Positions 12,288 through 20,600 of a stretch of 21,600 nt of DNA are shown here, in pieces (within the stretch, counting starts at the first letter, position 1; each line of letters begins with the position of its first letter). The stretch comes from Lawsonibacter sp. (GTDB taxonomy: Bacteria; Bacillota; Clostridia; Oscillospirales; Oscillospiraceae): assembly GCA_022793355.1 (NCBI GenBank), contig JAAWCR010000014.1, positions 1 through 21,600 of the forward strand, given 5' to 3'. The position numbers and the translations under genes are program-made. Under the pieces are notes generated by a model that was not told the origin of the DNA, ran no database searches, and saw only the letters and a program-made list of their open reading frames with translations.

Positions 12288-13499
12288 TCACTTCTTTCCC
12301 TGATACCGGGCCTGGGCCTTGGGCAGCAGCTCAGCCAGCCGGGCCTTCTCCTGCCGCTCCAGCAGCTCCACAATCAGCTGGTTGGACACCAGAAAGCCCC
12401 GGGGGGTGAGGCGCCACCGCCCGGCGGCGGTTTTCTCCGCCCAGCCCTGGGACCGGTAATGCTCCAGCCGCTCCTGAATGGGGGAAAAATCCATAAAATA
12501 CCGCCCCCGGTACTCCCACTCCTCAATGCCCAGCGCGGTGCGCAGGCGGAGCATCAGGTACTCGCTGCTCCGCTCCTCCTGGGGAATGAGGTCCTCACTG
12601 TCCAGCAGCCGGTCCCCCTCCAGCACCCCCCGGGCGTAGCCCTCCAGGTCCCGGATCCAGGAGTACCGCCGGCCCCCGAAGTCGGAATGAGCCCCCGGCC
12701 CGAAGCCGATGTAGGGCTCCATGTTCCAGTAGCGCAGATTGTGCCGGGAGGCAAAGCCCGGCCTGGCGAAGTTGGAGATCTCATACTGCTCGTACCCCGC
12801 CCGGGCCAGCCGCTCCACCGCCCAGAGATACAGGTCCGCCTGGGTGTCGTCCTCGGGCAGGGATTCCCCGCGGCGGACGCGGGCGGCCAGAGGGGTGCCC
12901 TCTTCCACCTTCAGGCCGTAGCAGGATAGATGCTCCGGCGCCAGGGAGAGGGCATGCTCCACCGTCTCCTGCCAGCTGGCCATGGTCTGGCCGGGCAGGC
13001 CGTAGATCAGGTCCAGAGACAGGTTGCCCAGCCTGGCCTTGCGGGCGGTGGCCACAGCTTCGTCGGTCTGGGCCGGGGTGTGGGGGCGGTGAACCGCCTC
13101 CAGCTCCGCCGGGCAGGCCGACTGCATCCCCAGGGATACCCGGTTGAATCCCGCGCGGCGCAGGGCGCGCAGGGTCTTGAAACCGGCGCTGTCCGGGTTG
13201 GCTTCGAACGTAACTTCGGCGTTCCGCGCCACCCGGTAATGCTTTTTTACCGCCGCGAGCAGCTCCCGCAGCCGCTTGGCCCCGTAGTAGCTGGGAGTGC
13301 CGCCACCAAAATACACGGTGTCTACCTCGCAGCTCCGGGCCGCAAAGGCGGTCTCCTTCAGATGGGCCAGAAGGGCGCGCTGGCACAGGTCCATCGCGTC
13401 GTCCCGGCCCGCCAGGGAGTAGAAATCGCAATAGTCGCACTTGCTGCGGCAGAAGGGGATATGGAAGTAGATCCCCAGCTTGTCCGGTTTCCTTCTCAT
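12288..13499 (-). CDS. hemW: Radical SAM heme chaperone HemW (coproporphyrinogen III oxidase-like)
   Basis: A 403-residue radical SAM protein of the HemW/HemN-like family. The cluster motif is Cys17, Cys21, Cys24 in YFHIPFCRSKCDYCDFYS, lacking the extra cysteine that marks true HemN. Other hallmarks are VYFGGGTPSY, FNRVSLGMQSA, LSLDLIYGLPGQT, HLSCYGLKVEEGTPL and ISNFARPGFASRHNLRYW, followed by the C-terminal HemW domain. HemW proteins are thought to deliver heme to membrane targets such as respiratory enzymes. I chose ATG 13499, with GGGGG 8 nt upstream and a promoter ending just before it; the longer frame would start upstream of the promoter. The gene is monocistronic: own promoter and own terminator. 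Confidence 0.93.
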   Translation of the reverse strand: MRRKPDKLGIYFHIPFCRSKCDYCDFYSLAGRDDAMDLCQRALLAHLKETAFAARSCEVDTVYFGGGTPSYYGAKRLRELLAAVKKHYRVARNAEVTFEANPDSAGFKTLRALRRAGFNRVSLGMQSACPAELEAVHRPHTPAQTDEAVATARKARLGNLSLDLIYGLPGQTMASWQETVEHALSLAPEHLSCYGLKVEEGTPLAARVRRGESLPEDDTQADLYLWAVERLARAGYEQYEISNFARPGFASRHNLRYWNMEPYIGFGPGAHSDFGGRRYSWIRDLEGYARGVLEGDRLLDSEDLIPQEERSSEYLMLRLRTALGIEEWEYRGRYFMDFSPIQERLEHYRSQGWAEKTAAGRWRLTPRGFLVSNQLIVELLERQEKARLAELLPKAQARYQGKK

Positions 13500-13521
13500 G
13501 GCCCGTGCCCCCTTTTTCCAC

Positions 13522-13551
13522 ATTATAGCAAACTTTCCCACGGGGAAACAA
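13522..13551 (-). promoter_or_regulatory. Promoter for hemW
   Basis: Minus strand: -35 TTGTTT (13551-13546), 18-bp spacer, -10 TATAAT (13527-13522). The leader would be only about 16 nt and consists mostly of the ribosome site, which supports the chosen hemW start. Confidence 0.7.
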
Positions 13552-13566
13552 GGGGGATTTTTTGTC

Positions 13567-13587
13567 AAAAAAGGGCGCGATGCGCCC
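13567..13587 (-). terminator. Terminator directly following repeat copy 1
   Basis: Minus strand: GGGCGC-ATC-GCGCCC stem-loop (13587-13573) then TTTTTT (13572-13567). It lies upstream of the hemW promoter, so it ends some other minus-strand transcript; the only candidate upstream of it is the repeat element at 13590-13623. Confidence 0.7.
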
Positions 13588-13589
13588 TC

Positions 13590-13623
13590 ATTTCCATTAA
13601 ATGTATGCAAACGCGCGACTTTT
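13590..13623 (-). repeat. Dispersed repeat, copy 1
   Basis: A 34-bp block (beginning ATTTCCATTAAATGTATGCA on the plus strand) that matches 16892-16925 at 30 of 34 positions. It contains an imperfect inverted repeat TTTCCAT...ATGCAAA. On the minus strand the terminator at 13587-13567 follows within 3 nt. Looser similarity (ACAGGGG, a TATAAA box, GAGGA, AAAAGT) extends about 50 bp to the right, so the full element is perhaps 90-100 bp. Confidence 0.75.
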
Positions 13624-13989
13624 GGGCGGTTCCTCCGCATTTTATAGAGCGCTCCCCTGTCCGCAAAGGCGGGATAGAGGAATCCGGGCGGCTAGGGCTT
13701 GCTTGAAACAGGTCCACGTGCCCAAACGCCGGCTCTTTTTCCACCATGCTTTGCCAATTTTCCTTGAACTACATCCAGTATTCCTGCGTCAAATTGGCTT
13801 CGTCTGGCGAAAAATTTCTGGCCGTCGGACACAGTTCCATTTTCAAACAGCGCCTAGAAAGGAAACCTGAAAACTGTCCGTTTCCGCATAAAAAGTGAAA
13901 CTGGTAGACATTTGGTAGACGGGGATGGTTGGAGAGAAATGGCCGTTCCGTGATTACGAAATCAATCTGTAAACAAATTATGAACGCTA
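13624..13989. other. Intergenic region upstream of the htpG promoter, no gene seen
   Basis: About 365 bases without a supportable gene. An 89-codon frame (13601-13870) has no ribosome site and resembles no protein. Visible structure: an imperfect inverted repeat CGGACACAGTT (near 13827) with AACTGTCCG (near 13872), and a tandem 8-bp direct repeat TGGTAGAC (13902-13909 and 13913-13920). These could be traces of a lost gene or insertion. Confidence 0.45.
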
Positions 13990-14018
13990 TTGCTTTTTGC
14001 GCAGAGGTGCGCTACAAT
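13990..14018 (+). promoter_or_regulatory. htpG promoter
   Basis: -35 TTGCTT (13990-13995), 17-bp spacer, -10 TACAAT (14013-14018). The predicted start near 14025 falls inside the CIRCE operator, so HrcA bound there would block transcription. Confidence 0.8.
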
Positions 14019-14058
14019 AACGTTAGCACTCAAAAGCATGGAGTGCTAACGTTATTGT
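14014..14058. promoter_or_regulatory. CIRCE operator (HrcA binding site), extended
   Basis: TTAGCACTC (14023-14031), 9-nt spacer AAAAGCATG, GAGTGCTAA (14041-14049): an exact match to the CIRCE consensus in sequence and spacing. The arms continue to pair perfectly outwards to 18 bp each (14014-14031 with 14041-14058), so the mRNA start could also form a strong stem-loop. It implies heat-shock control of htpG by HrcA. Confidence 0.96.
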
Positions 14059-14096
14059 TATTTAATAAAATAAATATACATGGAGGAATTACACGT

Positions 14097-16013
14097 ATGG
14101 CAAAGAAGCAATTTAAGGCGGAATCCAAACGACTGCTGGACCTGATGGTCAACTCCATTTACACCCACAAGGAGATTTTTCTCCGGGAATTGATCTCCAA
14201 CGCCAGCGATGCGGAGGACAAACTGGCATATAAGTCGCTCACCGATGACGGCGTGACAGTAAAGCGCAAGGACCTGAAAATCACCATTGTTCCCGACAAG
14301 GAGGGACGGCTGCTTACGGTGTCTGACAACGGCGTGGGCATGAGCAAGGAGGATTTGGAGTCCAACCTGGGCACCATTGCCCGCAGTGGTTCCGGCCAGT
14401 TCAAGGCCGGGCTGGCGGAGGATGACAAAGCGGCGGATAAAATCGACGTGATTGGCCAGTTTGGCGTGGGATTCTACTCCGCCTTTATGGTGGCCGACCA
14501 TGTGACGGTGATTTCCAAGGCTTGGGGCAGCGAGGAAGCCTGGATGTGGCAGTCTGACGGGGCCGACGGCTACACCGTCACCGCCTGCGAGAAAGACGCA
14601 CCCGGCACCGACATTATCATGCACATCAAGGAAAATGCCGACGAGGAAAACTACGATCAGTATCTTGAGACACACAAATTACAGGAGCTTATCAAAAAGT
14701 ACTCCGATTATATCCGCTACCCCATTGTCATGGAGGTGGAGGATTACCGGATGAAGGACAAGCCGGAGGACGCCCCCGAGGACTACAAGCCCGAGTGGGA
14801 GACGGTAAAGGAGTGGAAAACCCTCAACTCCATGGTGCCCCTGTGGCAGCGGCAGAAGTCCAAGGTGACGCCCGAGGAGTACAATGCCTTTTATAAGGAG
14901 AAGTTCAACGACTGGCAGGACCCCCTGGCCGTTATCCACACCAGCGCCGAGGGAGCGGTGACCTACAAGGCCATGCTCTACATCCCGGAAAAGACTCCTT
15001 ACGACTTCTACACCCGGGAGTATCAGAAGGGTTTGCAGCTCTATTCCTCCGGCGTGCTCATTATGGACAAGTGCGCCGACCTCCTCCCCGACCACTTCCG
15101 CTTTGTAAAGGGCGTGGTGGACTCCGCCGATTTCTCCCTGAACATCAGCCGGGAGGTTTTGCAGCACGACCGCCAGCTGAAGGTTATCGCCTCCGCCCTG
15201 GAGAAAAAGGTGAAAAATGAGCTGCTGAAGATGCAGAAAGATGACCGGGAAAAGTACGAGAAGTTCTGGAAGGCCTTCGGGACCCAGCTGAAATATGGCG
15301 TGGTCAACGAGTACGGCCTCCACAAGGATATTTTGCAAGACCTGCTCCTGTTCTGGTCCTCCAAGGAGGGGAAAAACGTCACCCTGGCCGAGTACAAGGC
15401 GCGTATGCCCGAGGACCAGCCCTTCTACTACTACGCCTGCGGCGAGAGCGTGGAACGCATCGCCCGTCTGCCCCAGGTGGAGCGCATTCTGGACAAGGGT
15501 TATGAGATCCTTTACTGCACCGAGGACGTGGACGACTTTGTCATGAAGGCTCTGGCAGAGATCGACGGCAAAAAATTCAAGTCCGTGGCCGAGGAGGACG
15601 CCCTGCCCCAGACCGAGGAGGAAAAGAAGGCGGTGGAGGAGAAGGCCGAGGCCGGCAAGGACGTGCTGGAGGCCGTGAAGGAGGCCCTGGGCGACCAGGT
15701 GAAGGAGGTCCGGGTGTCCGCTATCCTGAAGTCTTCCGCCTGCTGCCTGTCCGCCGACGGCCCCGTCTCTCTGGAGATGGAAAAGTATATGAGCAAGCTG
15801 GAGGGCGACCAGCACATGAAGGCCGACCGGGTGCTGGAGCTCAACCCCGATTCCGCCCCCTTCGCCGCCCTGAAGCGGGCCCTGGAAGCCGGGGACAAGG
15901 ATACGGTGGGCAAGTACGCCCGGGTTCTCTACGCCCAGGCTCTTTTGATGGCCGGCCTTCCCTTGAAGGACCCTGCCGGCTATGCCGAGCTGGTCTGTTC
16001 CCTGATGGTATAA
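14097..16013 (+). CDS. htpG: Molecular chaperone HtpG (Hsp90 family)
   Basis: ATP-dependent cytoplasmic chaperone, 638 residues. The GHKL ATPase domain shows Glu31 and Asn35 in FLRELISNASDAEDKL, Asp77 in DNGVGM (77-82) and the lid glycines in IGQFGVGFYS (119-128). The middle domain includes LLPDHFRFVKGVVDSADFSLNISREVLQ with the conserved catalytic-loop arginine, and the C-terminal dimerisation domain follows an acidic, Glu/Lys-rich linker (EEEKKAVEEKAEAGKD). ATG 14097 has GGAGGAA 9 nt upstream; the longer frame would run through the promoter and operator. A small oddity is Glu40, where most homologues have Leu, Met or Ile (ASDALDKL). Transcription is controlled by CIRCE, whereas Bacillus subtilis htpG is not HrcA-dependent. 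The PHP gene lies 15 nt downstream. Confidence 0.97.
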   Translation: MAKKQFKAESKRLLDLMVNSIYTHKEIFLRELISNASDAEDKLAYKSLTDDGVTVKRKDLKITIVPDKEGRLLTVSDNGVGMSKEDLESNLGTIARSGSGQFKAGLAEDDKAADKIDVIGQFGVGFYSAFMVADHVTVISKAWGSEEAWMWQSDGADGYTVTACEKDAPGTDIIMHIKENADEENYDQYLETHKLQELIKKYSDYIRYPIVMEVEDYRMKDKPEDAPEDYKPEWETVKEWKTLNSMVPLWQRQKSKVTPEEYNAFYKEKFNDWQDPLAVIHTSAEGAVTYKAMLYIPEKTPYDFYTREYQKGLQLYSSGVLIMDKCADLLPDHFRFVKGVVDSADFSLNISREVLQHDRQLKVIASALEKKVKNELLKMQKDDREKYEKFWKAFGTQLKYGVVNEYGLHKDILQDLLLFWSSKEGKNVTLAEYKARMPEDQPFYYYACGESVERIARLPQVERILDKGYEILYCTEDVDDFVMKALAEIDGKKFKSVAEEDALPQTEEEKKAVEEKAEAGKDVLEAVKEALGDQVKEVRVSAILKSSACCLSADGPVSLEMEKYMSKLEGDQHMKADRVLELNPDSAPFAALKRALEAGDKDTVGKYARVLYAQALLMAGLPLKDPAGYAELVCSLMV

Positions 16014-16028
16014 CCGGGAGCGTTTGCC

Positions 16029-16832
16029 ATGTATCTTGTTGACTATCACACACACACCTGCTGCTCCCCTGACAGCGAGGCCCCCCTGGCCGATATGGCG
16101 GAGACCGCCTGCCGGGTTGGCCTGACCGAGCTGTGTACCACCGACCACTATGACCTGCTGCTGGAGGACGGCACCCCCTGGGAGCGCTGGGACTGGTCCC
16201 CCGTGCTGGAGCAATACAGAGCTGCTGCCCCGGCGGTCCCCCCCGGCTTCCGCCTGCTGCTGGGCCTGGAGCTGGGCGGCGCACACCTGGACCCGGGAAA
16301 GGCCCAGGGTATCCTGGACGGCGCGCCCCTGGATTTCATCATCGGCTCTGTCCATAACCTGGACCCCTCCGCCGGGGGAATCGACTTCTACCACGTGCCC
16401 TACCCCACCCGGGAGGCCGCGGCGACCGCCCTGGACGACTACTTCGCCAGCCTCCTGGCCCTGGCACCCCTGCCCTGCTACGACGCCCTGGGGCACATCA
16501 TCTACCCCCTGCGGTACATCAACGGCCGGGCCGGACACACCATCACCCTGGAGCCCTGGGCCGATCAGCTGGACGCCCTGCTGCGTACCGTTGTCGAGAC
16601 AGGCCGGGCCATTGAAGTCAACACCTGCCGGGGCCGGGAGGTGGAAAACTGGCGGTCCATCCTCAAACGCTACCGGGAGCTGGGCGGCGAGCTGGTCACC
16701 ACCGGCTCTGACGCCCACCGCCCCGAGGACGTTGGAAAAGGACTGGAACAGGCCGCAGATTTGCTGCGGGAGACCGGCTTCCGTTACCTGACCCTCTACC
16801 GGCAGCGCCAGCCGGAGCCCATCAAGCTGTGA
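16029..16832 (+). CDS. PHP-domain phosphatase, histidinol-phosphatase (HisJ/HisK)-like
   Basis: A 267-residue PHP-fold metal-dependent phosphoesterase. Metal-binding motifs are DYHTHT (His7, His9), TTDHYD (Asp39, His40), an E/H-containing middle part (LLGLELG, IIGSVHNLD) and GSDAH (226-230). The closest annotated relatives are histidinol-phosphatases of the HisJ type, but no his genes are nearby, so the substrate is uncertain. ATG 16029 has GGGAG 8 nt upstream. It lies 15 nt after htpG and before a strong terminator, so it is probably co-transcribed with the chaperone and would share its heat-shock control, which is unexpected for a biosynthetic enzyme. Confidence 0.88.
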   Translation: MYLVDYHTHTCCSPDSEAPLADMAETACRVGLTELCTTDHYDLLLEDGTPWERWDWSPVLEQYRAAAPAVPPGFRLLLGLELGGAHLDPGKAQGILDGAPLDFIIGSVHNLDPSAGGIDFYHVPYPTREAAATALDDYFASLLALAPLPCYDALGHIIYPLRYINGRAGHTITLEPWADQLDALLRTVVETGRAIEVNTCRGREVENWRSILKRYRELGGELVTTGSDAHRPEDVGKGLEQAADLLRETGFRYLTLYRQRQPEPIKL

Positions 16833-16875
16833 AAAACGGCCCCGTTTCTCAATGCGGAAACGGGGCCGTTTTTTT
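16832..16875. terminator. Strong bidirectional terminator after the PHP gene
   Basis: A 12- to 17-bp perfect stem (AACGGCCCCGTTTC, 16835-16848, with 16857-16870, extended by flanking A and T runs), 8-nt loop, T7 on the plus strand and T5 on the minus strand. On the minus strand it follows repeat copy 2. Confidence 0.93.
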
Positions 16876-16891
16876 GGCACACTTCGACATA

Positions 16892-16925
16892 ATTTCCATT
16901 AAATGTATGGAAACGTCCCACTTTT
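16892..16925 (-). repeat. Dispersed repeat, copy 2
   Basis: Matches 13590-13623 at 30 of 34 positions. Here the inner inverted repeat is perfect (TTTCCAT, 7-nt spacer TAAATGT, ATGGAAA). On the minus strand it is followed by the strong terminator at 16875-16832 and preceded by a possible promoter TTGGTT-17 bp-TATATA (near 16982-16954). The region between holds a 26-bp near-palindrome (16942-16967). Confidence 0.75.
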
Positions 16926-16941
16926 TCGCTTCTCCTCTCAA

Positions 16942-16967
16942 CATATGGGGATATATATTTCCATATG
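16942..16967. repeat. 26-bp near-perfect palindrome upstream of the 190-residue gene
   Basis: CATATGG (16942-16948) and CCATATG (16961-16967) flank GGATATATATTT; only two central pairs (G opposite T) break the symmetry. It could be an operator, a terminal hairpin of repeat copy 2, or part of a promoter for either strand. Confidence 0.55.
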
Positions 16968-17010
16968 CCCCTGTAACCAAATTTGGAACACAGATGAAAG
17001 GAGAAACAAA

Positions 17011-17583
17011 ATGGCAGCCAATCACACACCTTATCTTCATCTCTCTCAGTGGGAGGCCAGCGACCCGGTACTCCGCGCCGACTTCAACGCCGACAACCTG
17101 AAAATCGAGCACGCCTTTCGGAACTTTCGCTCAGCGGAGCTGATTTGCTCGAAAAAAGCGGAGGCAGCAGACATTACAGAGCTGCTTCTGGACATTTCCA
17201 AGGTGGACTGGAGCCGATATTTCGCACTGTACATGGACCTGCGGGTCAAAATGCAGGAGTCGCTTGTCGTCTGCACAGACGCAGGTGACGACTACTGCTA
17301 CGGATACTTTGACGGCAACACCCATGTATACCCCTATCTGGCGCTTTTCCGCCCCGCCGGGCACGGGTTCGTTGTAATGCGCACCGCATACAGCGGGGAT
17401 ACGCTCCTGTCTATGTTCAGCTTTGCATTCGGCAACGGAACCTCATCCTCCATTCCCAACCTCTCCATTGTTGGCGGCTCGTCCCCCCACCCATACCGTG
17501 AAATCAGCCGGTTGACCATCCGGCATTTGAACAGCAAGGCCTTTCTGGAAGGCAGTACGGTTGACTTGTGGGGGATAAGATAA
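17011..17583 (+). CDS. 190-residue protein with phage-tail-like N-terminus, function unknown
   Basis: ATG 17011 has AAAGGAG 8 nt upstream; the longer frame would read through the repeat and palindrome. The first 35 residues, HTPYLHLSQWEASDPVLRADFNADNLKIEHAF, match the 'L-x-QWe-x-D-x-vlr-x-DFNaDN-x-kId' pattern often seen at the start of tail-fibre or baseplate-associated proteins in phages and phage-like particles of clostridia. The remainder is beta-rich (DDYCYGYFDGNTHVYPYLALF) and unknown to me. There is no signal peptide, no membrane segment and no other phage gene in view. It ends 60 bp from the convergent SLH surface-protein gene and shares a terminator with it. The composition is slightly more AT-rich than its neighbours. 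It may be a domesticated phage gene; the tail-like call is moderate. Confidence 0.65.
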   Translation: MAANHTPYLHLSQWEASDPVLRADFNADNLKIEHAFRNFRSAELICSKKAEAADITELLLDISKVDWSRYFALYMDLRVKMQESLVVCTDAGDDYCYGYFDGNTHVYPYLALFRPAGHGFVVMRTAYSGDTLLSMFSFAFGNGTSSSIPNLSIVGGSSPHPYREISRLTIRHLNSKAFLEGSTVDLWGIR

Positions 17584-17587
17584 AAGG

Positions 17588-17622
17588 GCCCCGCCCCGGC
17601 AAAAACCGGGGCGGAGCTTTTT
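17588..17622. terminator. Bidirectional terminator shared by the 190-residue gene and the SLH gene
   Basis: Stem 17588-17599 with 17606-17617 (9 bp, one C/A mismatch, 2 bp), loop CAAAAA, then TTTTT on the plus strand and CCTTTTATC on the minus strand. Confidence 0.9.
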
Positions 17623-17646
17623 CATGGGAACGGTCACTGCGTTTTC

Positions 17647-20600
17647 TTAGTCTGCGAATGTCACGCCGATGGTATTAAAGGTGATGGTGTAGGTAGGTGT
17701 GGTCGCGCCAGACACATCACTATCGCTCTCATATACCCGGATAACGATGGGCTCACCGTCATCCCAAACCAGAGTGCTGAGTGCCACAGAGCTCGCGCTA
17801 ATTGTCGAAGTGCCATCTCTGGCTGTTTTCACATTGTCACTAATGGTGTCATCCTGATCGTAAATCATTTGGGCGTTGTTGACGACCTCAATCTTCACAT
17901 ACTTGCCATTGGTAACCGGGAACTCAAAGTCCAGAATGGCAAGCTTGCGGTTCCCCAGGATGTTGTAGTTGACCACATCGGTGGGGAAAGGCTTGGAACC
18001 GCTCGAAGTCTCAGCACAGCCCATAATCCTGGACAGGTCGGGCAGATTCTGGAACGCGCTGCCGCTCAGCACCACATTCACGTTCTTATCCTCCGCATCC
18101 GCAGCGGGTCTGGTGACGGCCGGTGCGGTGGGGTTGCCCCTGGTCAGGGTTTCCGCCTCAACCGAGATAATCACGTCGCCATCCACCACATCGGTGGTTT
18201 CAGAACTGGCGTTTGTGTAGCAATCCACGGTGCCATCGGCGTGCTGTACGCTGATCATCGCGGTCACGCCCACATAACCAGTCAGGGTCTTGATCTGGAT
18301 ATCTGTGTCTGTGGTTGTTCCATCACTAGCGGAAACCACGACCTGGCCGTCGATGGTGGCCCAGACATTGCCCGCGTTGGCTTTGATGTTATCATCATCA
18401 ACATCCGCCGAGACATTGCCCTTTCGGATTGTCAGGCCAATAAGCTTCTCCTGACCACTCTCAATTCCGTATCTCAGAGAAGCGGTCCAGCCGTGCTTGT
18501 CGCCTTCAGTGGTGTTGGCATTGACAGCATCCATTGCAAATCTGATCAGAGCCTCCTCCGTGGGAGCAGTGCCCGACTTCAGCTTGATGTGAATCGCCTC
18601 ATTGCCGGTATCACCATAAACAAAGACATGCTCAGCCTCAACTGTCGCTACTGTCACATCGGTCACAATCAGATTGGCCTCGGGCATCTGGAAGACAAAG
18701 TAACCAGAAGTAGTGGGAACCTGCTCCAGGCCTGTTACGGAAGCCTGCTTATAGGTCGCCTTATCCATGATGTTGGACGCAGCAAGAGCTATGATCTTGT
18801 CGCCGTTGGCGGCCTTAACCACAATCCACTGGTCCTTCTTCGCGGACACGCTGTCACTCCAGTCGTCTGCGGCATAGGCCTCAACATCGGCTCCGCTGGT
18901 GGGCTTGGTGTCCTTCACCGCAAACTCCAGCGCCTTGACGCCGGTCAGATTAGACTCTACGGTGTAATCCTTCTCAGTGGGCTCAGGTGCGGCGCCGCCC
19001 TCAAACTCGCCCTCGCCGTCCTTGACATAGCGCACGCACAGACCGGTGATGACGTCGCCGTCCAGGACCGCCAGATAGAGGTCGTTGCCGTCGTTGCGCA
19101 TACCGGTGACGCGCAGGGTCTCAAAGGCGCCGGACTCATTCTTGTTGTTGTACTGGGCGGCCTCCAGGGTATCCCGGTCCCAGCTGTAGCTGCCGTCGGC
19201 CAGAACGACGGTCTCGTTCTCGGTGTCGTCGTAGCCGGTGCCGGTGATGTAGCCGTCGCCGGTGGAGGCGTCATAGGGGCTGTACAGCTTGACGCTGGTA
19301 ACCAGGTCGTCGCTGTTGTAGGTCAGGCTCTTGGCGGCCACGATGGCCCGGTTGCTGTTGACTGCCATCCAGTCAGTGCCCTGGGCCCGGACCAGCACGT
19401 CAGCCGCGGAGGTACCCTTCTTCACGTTGAGGGTGGTCCGCTCGCCGTCAATCCAGGCGTTGAGCTCATAGTAGCTGCCCAGCTCGCTGTCCCGCTGCTC
19501 CTTGGCCTCGCGATCGGTACGGATGAAGATGACATCCTCGCCGGAGGTCTCGGCGTCCTCAATGTAGACCACCTTGGCCACGCTGCCGGTCTTGTTGCCG
19601 GTGGACACGGCCATCACAGTCTCAGCCTTGCCCTCCACGTCGGGGACGTTGGCAATGCCGGTGTAAACGCTGAAGTTGTAGTCGTCCAGGTCATTCTCGT
19701 CGGGGGTTGCCAGGATGAACACGGTCTGGCTGTTGGCGGAGTAGCGGGTGCGGTTGGCATTGCTGCCGGCGGTGAAGCTGGCCACGCCGCTCTCAATGTC
19801 CAGGCCGGTGCCCACGGCGTAGGTATCGGCGGTGTCGCTGGTGTCGTCCTTGGTGGAGCTCAGGGTGTAGACGCCCTTGGAGTCCTCCGAGTAGGACACG
19901 ATCTGGCCCTGCCAATAGGCAACGGTGTTCTCCACGACGGTCTTGCCGTTGCTGGCGGCCTGCTTCTTCACATCCACCTGGGCCTTGACCAGGGAGCCGT
20001 CGGTGAGGACCAGACGGGCATAGTAGGTGTCACCAGAGACCTTGTTGGTGCCGCCGTAGCTGTCGCCATCGGTGCCGATGGACAGCACATAGGCGTAGTC
20101 ATAGGTGACGGCAGACTGGTCAATGTAGGCCACATAGCCGTTGGCGTCCAGATAGGCTACAACATTGTTGTTTACATTCTCGGAGACCAGCTTGTCGGCC
20201 TTCTTCATGGTGTGATTGTAGTTGTAGGTCTCGCCGTCGGCCACAAAGTTGTCGCCGTATCCGGCCTCGTTGGTCTCCACGCGGACCCGGGAGACCTCAC
20301 CCTCCATCCGCTCGGCGGGGTAGACCTCCTGGATCTTGCCCTCGGCCCAGGTGTAGATGACCACGTCGTCCTCGGCGTAGCCTGTGGCCTCGAACTCGTC
20401 CTTGGCGGCGGCCTCGCCCCACTGGCTCAGGTCGGACAGGGTGATGGTGCCGTCGGTCTCATCCACCCGCAGGACCTCAGCGGCGTAGCGGTGCATCACG
20501 GCCACATGGACTTTCTCTTCGTCCTTGGTGCTGTCCACAAAGACCTGGGTCACCACGCCGTTGCCGGTGCGCAGGGACTCGTCATCCTCAGCAGCACCAG

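Noticed and set aside
13601..13870. An 89-codon plus-strand frame upstream of htpG
   Set aside because: No ribosome site, overlaps the dispersed repeat, and the translation resembles no protein.
13902..13920. TGGTAGAC direct repeats as a phage attachment site
   Set aside because: No integrase, excisionase or tRNA gene is present and the repeat is only 8 bp; kept only as a weak observation.
14679..16880. A 733-codon minus-strand frame opposite htpG and the PHP gene
   Set aside because: Shadow frame spanning two well-supported genes and a terminator; repeats of Leu/Gly/Gln/His without domain structure.
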